Made by a program: the position numbers and the translations under genes
NCBI GenBank assembly: GCA_046262315.1
Contig: JBHEMZ010000084.1
Location: forward strand, 12,720 to 76,719
Reading direction: 5' to 3'
DNA length: 64,000 nt
From: JACVRM01 sp046262315
Lineage (GTDB): Bacteria > Actinomycetota > Thermoleophilia > Gaiellales > Gaiellaceae
Shown here: one piece after another, positions 59,442-64,000 of the stretch
How the letters are laid out: every line of letters starts with the position of its first letter
Position numbering within the stretch: position 1 is the stretch's first letter
Notes under the pieces: generated by a model
The model's database searches: none
What the model was told of the DNA's origin: nothing
What the model saw: only the letters and a program-made list of their open reading frames with translations

Positions 59442-59862
59442 GGCTCCCTCCTTTCTTTGGGTTAGTTGATTGCTCTTCGGGCTGTTCGTCTTCTCCGGGT
59501 GCGGGCCCGTCGGGCTCGAAGCCGTGTCGCTTGGCGAGCCGCGCGAAGGATCGCTCTAGTTGTTCGACTGCCTCGGACGGTAGACCGCGGTACTTGCTGC
59601 GCAGGTACGGCGTGAAGGCCGGCAGCTCGTCCGGGACGACGTAGTCGGCCATCGCGAAGACGTCGGCGAGGCTGACGCCGAGGGCTTCGGCGACAACCCG
59701 CAGGGTGTCCGGCCGGGGTTCGGCGAACGCGCCCTGTTCGAGGCGGACGATGGTGGCCATGTCAACCCCGGATTGGGCAGCGAGGGCTCTAGTGGAGAGG
59801 CCGAGCGCGGCGCGGTGTTCCTTGAAGAACTTACCGAGCGCTTTCGCTTGCTTCGGATTCAT
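59398..59862 (-). CDS. XRE-family repressor (ImmR-like)
   Basis: 154 residues from ATG 59862. The HTH is at ~10-60 (EHRAALGLSTRALAAQSGVD, then TIVRLEQGAFAEPRPDTLR). The C-terminus is acidic, then basic (GEDEQPEEQSTNPKKGG). It is the likely target of the neighbouring ImmA. A GTG at 59886 could extend it by 8 residues. A 20-base palindrome lies 40 bases upstream and may be its operator. Confidence 0.87.
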   Translation of the reverse strand: MNPKQAKALGKFFKEHRAALGLSTRALAAQSGVDMATIVRLEQGAFAEPRPDTLRVVAEALGVSLADVFAMADYVVPDELPAFTPYLRSKYRGLPSEAVEQLERSFARLAKRHGFEPDGPAPGEDEQPEEQSTNPKKGGSHAPTNTPRSKGRRV

Positions 59863-59901
59863 AGACGATGTGCTCCGATTACTCACTCAGTTTACCACGA
59901 C

Positions 59902-59921
59902 GTGATGCGCGGACGCATCAC
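59902..59921. promoter_or_regulatory. Perfect palindrome, candidate XRE operator
   Basis: GTGATGCG, CGGA, CGCATCAC: 8-base arms, 40 bases upstream of the XRE ATG on the minus strand. Confidence 0.5.
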
Positions 59922-60038
59922 TTGTCGACCATTCCACAACATGATTTGCTGTCTGATCTGTCATTAAGAGTTACAATTGTCTTCCTATTATTCTATCAAT
60001 TTACGCTGCTGTATTTCCTGCTCGATTTCTTCTTTGGT

Positions 60039-60064
60039 GGCCCGAATCGTTTCCGATCCGGGCC
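60039..60064. terminator. Hairpin at the end of the 123-residue ORF
   Basis: GGCCCG-A-ATCG, loop TTTC, CGAT-C-CGGGCC: a 10-bp stem with one A/C mismatch just after the stop of the minus-strand gene at 60083. Confidence 0.5.
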
Positions 60065-60082
60065 ATTCACCATCCGGCTCGA

Positions 60083-60454
60083 CTAGCTCTTGAGCGCGGC
60101 GATCTTCGTCTGGATCGTCGCCTTGCGCTCCTTCGCCGTGTCGCGCAGGTGCTCGTACTCGGCCTTGGCGTCGTCGGCGCGCGCCTTGGCCGCGGCGACA
60201 TCCTCTTCGATCGTCTCGAGCGCCTTCTCAAGGACACTCGTTGCCGACTCGATCGGGTCGACCGGCGCAAGCTCGCGCTTCGTCGAACGCTTCGGCGAGC
60301 CGCCGAGACTGCGGGTGTGGGCGTAGTAGGCACCGCGGATCGAGTTGAACTCACGTCCGTACTCGGTCGCCAGCTGCCGGAAGGCATCGGCCTTCGCTAC
60401 ACCCGAGGCCACCAGGGCCTCTGTCCGCTCGTACACCTCTTGAGCCTTGGTCAT
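60083..60454 (-). CDS. Helical coiled-coil protein of unknown function, 123 residues
   Basis: ATG 60454 is preceded by a strong Shine-Dalgarno (AAGGAGGAG). The N-terminus (TKAQEVYERTEALVASGVAK) and the mid-part SIRGAYYAHTRSLGGSPKRS resemble short DNA-binding or nucleoid-like proteins; the C-terminal half is a coiled coil (EEDVAAAKARADDAKAEYEH). Not recognised. Located between the regulator and the methylase of the element. Confidence 0.7.
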   Translation of the reverse strand: MTKAQEVYERTEALVASGVAKADAFRQLATEYGREFNSIRGAYYAHTRSLGGSPKRSTKRELAPVDPIESATSVLEKALETIEEDVAAAKARADDAKAEYEHLRDTAKERKATIQTKIAALKS

Positions 60455-60542
60455 GGCTCCTCCTTGTAGGGGTGGATGGCTAGCGGTGGCCGGAACTGCA
60501 AAACAGCTCGTTCCGCCCACCGTCCGACCATCACGTCCCTCC

Positions 60543-61571
60543 TCACGCCGCCGCGCTCCGCGCACGCTGGCTCCCTTCGTCAACTCGTCGTGCGGAGCGA
60601 GCAGCCGCGATGCGCTCACTCGCGACTTGCGCGAAGGCGGGGTTCAACTCGATGGCGAGCCAGTTACGGCGGTGCTGTTCGGCAGCGATCGCCTTCGTCC
60701 CCGAGCCGATGAAGGGATCGAGCACGACTCCCGGCTCCCAGGCGGCGTGGCAGCCGCAGCTTGGCTGAAGCTCGCCGCGGACGGCCATGTGGCCGAGCTT
60801 GCGAATCGTTGCGCGCTTCCACGGGTGCCGGCAGCGTCGGCAGCGACGTTCCGGGCTACCGCTCTTGACCGGCCGTTCGATGAGCGAGAGTGGAAAGACC
60901 GCGTGATGCGCGCCGCGATAAGCGGCAGTCGACAGCGACCAGACGTCTCCAGGGTTCTTGCCGAGCAAGTGTCCAACCCGCCCCTCCGCATTGAGTAGGT
61001 CGAGCCCGCTGTGCGCGCTTGCCGAGACCCGCCACGCCGGCGGTACCGACCAGGAGGATCGGGACCCCTTCGCGGGCGGTCTGGTGCTCGTATGTGGGAC
61101 GCGGATCGCGTCGAGGTCGAAGAAGTACGAGCGCTGCTTAACGAGCAGGTAGACGACTTCCCACGTGCAGGACAGCCGATCGCGCGTCGGGTTCGGCAAC
61201 GGGTTGCGCTTCGCCCAGACGATCTTGTTGCGGAGGATCCAGCCGTCGCCGATCAGCGCGAGGGCGAGTCGCTCCGGCCCGAGCAGGAGACCCTTGGGCG
61301 AAGCGCCCTCCGTGCCTGTGCTGTAGCGGTCGCCTAGGTTCAGCCATAGCGACCCTGTCGGGACGAGCACGCGGTGAAGCTCGCGTGCGACCTTGCGTAG
61401 CGCCTTGGCCCATTGATCGACGTGCAGCTCGAGTCCGATCTGTCCGGCGTGCCGGTAGTCGCGCAGCCGGAAGTACGGCGGGCTGGTGATCACGCAGTCG
61501 ACGAAGCCGTTAGGGAGCTGCCTCAGCTGCTCGTAGGCGTCGCCGACGATGATGCGGTTGAGGCCGATCAC
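60543..61571 (-). CDS. DNA methyltransferase, N4/N6 amino type
   Basis: 342 residues. Catalytic motif TSPPYFRLRDYRHAG is at ~30-45 and SAM motif VVLDPFIGSGTKAIAAEQ near 290-307; the order (catalytic first) is that of the beta class. TSPPY favours N4-cytosine, but N6-adenine cannot be excluded. A Cys-rich insert (RRCRRCRHPW) lies between the motifs. GTG 61571 overlaps the stop of the upstream gene. No restriction enzyme is seen nearby, so this is an orphan methylase, perhaps protecting the element. Confidence 0.88.
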   Translation of the reverse strand: MIGLNRIIVGDAYEQLRQLPNGFVDCVITSPPYFRLRDYRHAGQIGLELHVDQWAKALRKVARELHRVLVPTGSLWLNLGDRYSTGTEGASPKGLLLGPERLALALIGDGWILRNKIVWAKRNPLPNPTRDRLSCTWEVVYLLVKQRSYFFDLDAIRVPHTSTRPPAKGSRSSWSVPPAWRVSASAHSGLDLLNAEGRVGHLLGKNPGDVWSLSTAAYRGAHHAVFPLSLIERPVKSGSPERRCRRCRHPWKRATIRKLGHMAVRGELQPSCGCHAAWEPGVVLDPFIGSGTKAIAAEQHRRNWLAIELNPAFAQVASERIAAARSARRVDEGSQRARSAAA

Positions 61572-62359
61572 CCCGCGCCTCCTGCGAGCAGCCCGGCAAG
61601 CCCCTCGTCGCTCGTCACCCGGAACAGCTCGCGCTTCAGGTTCCGGACGGCACCGATGATCCGCTTGATCTGCCGCTCGCGCCCTTCGTCGAGAGCGACC
61701 CATACGACGAGCGGAAACGTCCCACGCGCCTCCTGCTCGCGGCCGCTGCGCCAGTACGTCTCGTAGGCGCGGCACTTACGAGTAAGCGCGGCCGGGCTTT
61801 CGGTCCCGCGGTCGATCTCAAGGGCCCAGCAGCACTCTTCGACGTCGCCCCAGCCTGTTACGACGTAGAGGTCGGGCCTGACGATCTCCGACGCGCCGCT
61901 GGGGCGGATGTAGCGGCGCCAGCAGACGGGCTCGATCTCCACCCTCACCAGCTCGAGCGCGCCGACCCGAGCTGCCCGAATGAGTTGGAGGTGCGCTTCG
62001 GCTACCGCGAGCGTGTGGTCGAGGAAGAGCGCCGAGGGTTCCGTGAAACGCCGACCGTGGTCGAGCAGACGACTGCCGACTGTCCCGACTGCGTACACGA
62101 AGGAGGAAGAGCCGGCCCGAACGCCTCCCAGCCTCCGGCTGAGTCGAATGAGCAGCCGTTCCTTATTAAGACGAGCGAGGACACGTCGGCAGACACGGGC
62201 GCCAGCAAGCTCGGTGGCGTGATCGGCGAAGTGGAGTTCCTCGATCTGTCGAGCGGTTAGAAAGCGATGCTCCTGTACCGAGTGAATGACGGCGAGGTCC
62301 CGCTCAGACAGCTGCCGACGGAGCTGCTCGAAGCCCCGACGGCCGAGGTATGCGCTCAT
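61568..62359 (-). CDS. Replication-relaxation family protein
   Basis: 263 residues. Winged-helix N-terminus: LSERDLAVIHSVQEHRFLTA then RQIEELHF; the middle region has LDHTLAVAEAHLQLIRAARV and RPDLYVVTGWGDVEECCWAL followed by EIDRGTES. This family occurs on actinobacterial plasmids and ICEs and is thought to help initiate replication. ATG 62359 overlaps the stop of the 41-residue ORF. Confidence 0.85.
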   Translation of the reverse strand: MSAYLGRRGFEQLRRQLSERDLAVIHSVQEHRFLTARQIEELHFADHATELAGARVCRRVLARLNKERLLIRLSRRLGGVRAGSSSFVYAVGTVGSRLLDHGRRFTEPSALFLDHTLAVAEAHLQLIRAARVGALELVRVEIEPVCWRRYIRPSGASEIVRPDLYVVTGWGDVEECCWALEIDRGTESPAALTRKCRAYETYWRSGREQEARGTFPLVVWVALDEGRERQIKRIIGAVRNLKRELFRVTSDEGLAGLLAGGAG

Positions 62360-62481
62360 CGGAACAGCCTCCGAAAGCGCAGACAGTCACTGCCGATCTC
62401 GCAGCGGAACCTCACCCCTTGCAGGAGAAACCTCCCCGCCGTGGTCCACACGAGCGGAATAGCGAGCGGAATAGCCCTCAT
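62356..62481 (-). CDS. 41-residue ORF coupled at both ends
   Basis: Starts at ATG 62481, overlapping the stop of the coupling ATPase (ATGA), and its TGA overlaps the start of the replication-relaxation gene (ATGA). The product begins MRAIPLAIPLVWTTAGRFLL and continues to RRLFR; it is basic with two Cys. Two perfect coupling overlaps make translation likely. Function unknown. Confidence 0.6.
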   Translation of the reverse strand: MRAIPLAIPLVWTTAGRFLLQGVRFRCEIGSDCLRFRRLFR

Positions 62482-63794
62482 CGCTGCTGCCTCCCGCGGC
62501 GACCGACCCGCTCGTCCCCAGGTTCGCCCTCGATGAGCTGCCTGATCTCGGCGTCGACCTCATCGACGGGCCGGCCGTAGCGGCGCCGACTCGACTCCCG
62601 CACCAGTCCCGAGTCCGAACTCGGCGCCGGCAGTGGGAGCGTTCGGGCGGACGCGAACTCGGTGACCTCGCCCTCGACGACGAGCTGGACGTACGTCTCG
62701 TAGCGGCGGAGCCGCTGAAAGTCGATCGGCTGGAGAAGCCCACCGGAGAAGCGCGCCATTGCCTGCGCGTCCTCGCCCGCCAGCTGGAAGCAGACGCGCG
62801 AGCGGGCGTTTGCCAGCACGGCCGCGCGCAGGTTGCCAGGAAGCTGCGCTAAGTGCTGGTGAGCAAGCGTCAGCCCGACTCCGTATGACCTGGCTTGCGC
62901 CAGGGCGTCGGCCATGTCCGTGGGCAGGTGCACGTAGTCCTGGAACTCGTCGGCGTAGGCGACCACCGGATGCCGTCGCTCGGCTGAAATCCGTCCACGT
63001 CCGAGAACGGCCTGCCAGAGCTCGGCAACGAACAAGGAGCCCAAGAGCGCGCTCGCCTCAGGACCAATCAAGCCCTTAGCGAGCGAGACGAGCACGATCT
63101 TCCGCTCCGTGAAGACCTCGTCGATCCGGAAGCGGGGTTCGAGCTGGCCGACGATCGCGCGCATGCTCTTGCGAAGCAGGAACGGCCGGAGCTTGTTCAA
63201 GACCGGCGCGATCGCCTGCTGGCGCTCGGCGTCCGAGATCGTCTCGAACCAGGCCCAGAACGGTTCCAGCGCGATCGGATCGTCGACACCGGCTCGGAGT
63301 CGCCTCCGGACGGCCGGGTTGGTGAGCAAGGCTGGGAGTGCGCAGAGACTGGCGTCGCCGCGGATAGCGAGCGTCAGCAGGCTCGCGTGCAGGATGTCTT
63401 GGAGCCGAGGCCCCCAGTTATTGCGCCAGAGGCCGTGGAAGACGGCCAAGACTTGGTCGGCAACTAGCTCGGGGCTCCGGCCGTTCCCCAAGAGCGGGTT
63501 GAGACCGATCGGGTAGTTGGTCTCAGTCGGATCGAGTACGACGACCTGGTCTACGCGGTTCGGCGGGATCCTCTTCAGAACCTCCTCAACGAGGTCGCCC
63601 TTCGGTTCGACCACGACAACGCCGCGACCAGCGGCGATGTCGGCGCAGATAAGACGGGCGAGCAAGGTGCTCTTGCCCGTGCCAGTCGGCCCGATGACAT
63701 GAAGGTGGTGGCGCGCATCATCGATCGCCAGACCAAGCCGGCGATCGTCTCCGGGCGCAGTTGCCTGAGCGAGAGCCCGTCCGTTTTCCTTCAC
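62478..63794 (-). CDS. Conjugative coupling ATPase (VirD4/TraG-like), 5'-truncated
   Basis: 438 residues from GTG 63794. P-loop GPTGTGKSTLLARLI is at only ~34-48, Walker B-like VVAYADEFQDYVHL at ~275, and LTLAHQHLAQL follows. Complete T4CPs carry an N-terminal region before the P-loop. The frame stays open upstream of GTG 63794 to 63866 (IPRDASRWLRADP reads well) and then meets the stop of the IS transposase, so the native start has been removed by the insertion. It may still be translated from the GTG, but the original N-terminus is lost. Confidence 0.8.
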   Translation of the reverse strand: MKENGRALAQATAPGDDRRLGLAIDDARHHLHVIGPTGTGKSTLLARLICADIAAGRGVVVVEPKGDLVEEVLKRIPPNRVDQVVVLDPTETNYPIGLNPLLGNGRSPELVADQVLAVFHGLWRNNWGPRLQDILHASLLTLAIRGDASLCALPALLTNPAVRRRLRAGVDDPIALEPFWAWFETISDAERQQAIAPVLNKLRPFLLRKSMRAIVGQLEPRFRIDEVFTERKIVLVSLAKGLIGPEASALLGSLFVAELWQAVLGRGRISAERRHPVVAYADEFQDYVHLPTDMADALAQARSYGVGLTLAHQHLAQLPGNLRAAVLANARSRVCFQLAGEDAQAMARFSGGLLQPIDFQRLRRYETYVQLVVEGEVTEFASARTLPLPAPSSDSGLVRESSRRRYGRPVDEVDAEIRQLIEGEPGDERVGRRGRQQR

Positions 63795-63866
63795 TCGCGG
63801 GTCGGCGCGCAGCCAACGGCTGGCGTCACGGGGTATGCCAGGAAGCGGAGACGCGCCTAAGAGCGC

Positions 63867-64000
63867 CTAACAGAATGACTCCTCGGTGTTGAGGAGCTTG
63901 AGGCAGATCAGGCAGCCGGCGATCTGGAGGAACGCTTCGTGGATGTCGGCGCGGCGTTCGTAGCGGACGCGGAGACGGCGGTATTGGTGTAGCCAGGCGA
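63867..64000 (-). mobile_element. IS5-family transposase, C-terminal end (partial)
   Basis: The minus strand reads AWLHQYRRLRVRYERRADIH and EAFLQIAGCLICLKLLN to a TAG at 63867-63869. This is the typical IS5-type transposase C-terminus, following the catalytic Glu that is outside the window. Next to it is a direct repeat of TTAGGCGC two bases apart (minus strand), near the expected IS end. Confidence 0.85.

Larger units (their letters stand above)
59887..60082. other. AT-rich intergenic region of the element
   Basis: About 200 bases with no supported gene, clearly richer in A/T than the surroundings between 59925 and 60040. It includes the palindrome described below, a CAATTG site and, at its right end, a hairpin. 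It may be the control region of the XRE operon, or an origin of transfer or replication. Confidence 0.45.
57087..64000 (-). mobile_element. Integrative and conjugative-type element, left part
   Basis: All genes run on the minus strand from the T4CP to the recombinase and several overlap: coupling ATPase, 41-residue ORF, replication-relaxation protein, DNA methylase, ORF of 123 residues, XRE/ImmA pair and serine recombinase. Composition is less GC-rich than the chromosome, most clearly around 59925-60040. No relaxase or T4SS channel genes are visible here, so the remainder or a loss lies beyond the edge. Confidence 0.75.

Overview
The window is very GC-rich chromosomal DNA with dense, overlapping genes, many GTG/TTG starts and repeated TAnnnT boxes 7 to 9 bases before start codons (leaderless transcription). 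This, together with a Rex regulator, paired cyclase/ATPase/TPR regulators and tandem APC-USP permeases, suggests an actinobacterium, probably of the deep class Thermoleophilia (Gaiellales or Solirubrobacterales type). The lineage is inferred from gene style, not from a marker gene.

Layout. 1-2.1 kb: a sigma-factor/bifunctional-nuclease fusion (its start lies outside the window), a frameshifted FmdB zinc ribbon and a family 4 uracil-DNA glycosylase. 2.4-7.5 kb: tRNA t6A genes tsaE-tsaB-rimI-tsaD followed by a large subtilase. 7.6-13.1 kb: glutamate dehydrogenase, a glutaredoxin-like protein, Rex, a glycosyltransferase, a GCS2-type carboxylate-amine ligase and a DUF1844-like protein. 13.3-20.1 kb: one giant secreted protein (7-bladed propeller, Calx-beta and FN3-like repeats). 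20.1-24.1 kb: a K+-independent proton pyrophosphatase, a cupredoxin-like protein and a decayed membrane protein gene. 24.1-32.3 kb: a potassium module with TrkH, three TrkA-type proteins, two KimA-like APC+USP permeases, a 59-residue membrane peptide and a structured leader RNA that hides a Shine-Dalgarno. 32.4-35.6 kb: a secreted sugar dehydrogenase and small genes.

35.65-40.67 kb is the most striking block: a cobalamin riboswitch followed by six tightly coupled genes. They encode two secreted transcobalamin-C-terminal-like (DUF4430) proteins, a complete ECF transporter (T, fused A-A, S) and a secreted alpha/alpha-toroid repeat protein. Together these are the two domain types of animal intrinsic factor/transcobalamin, here split into separate chains and wired to an importer, all apparently under B12 control.

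41.1-56.9 kb: two cyclase/ATPase/TPR regulators, a PadR/membrane protein pair, PcrA helicase, a methyltransferase, an Eis-like acetyltransferase, a membrane-anchored glycosidase/deacetylase fusion and an aminotransferase.

57.0-64.0 kb: an integrated element next to a tRNA-Val gene. It carries a large serine recombinase whose C-terminus is encoded by the antisense of the tRNA, an ImmA/XRE regulatory pair, a DNA methylase, a replication-relaxation protein, a 41-residue coupled ORF and a conjugative coupling ATPase that has lost its 5' part to an IS5-type insertion at the right edge. The far end of the element is outside the window.
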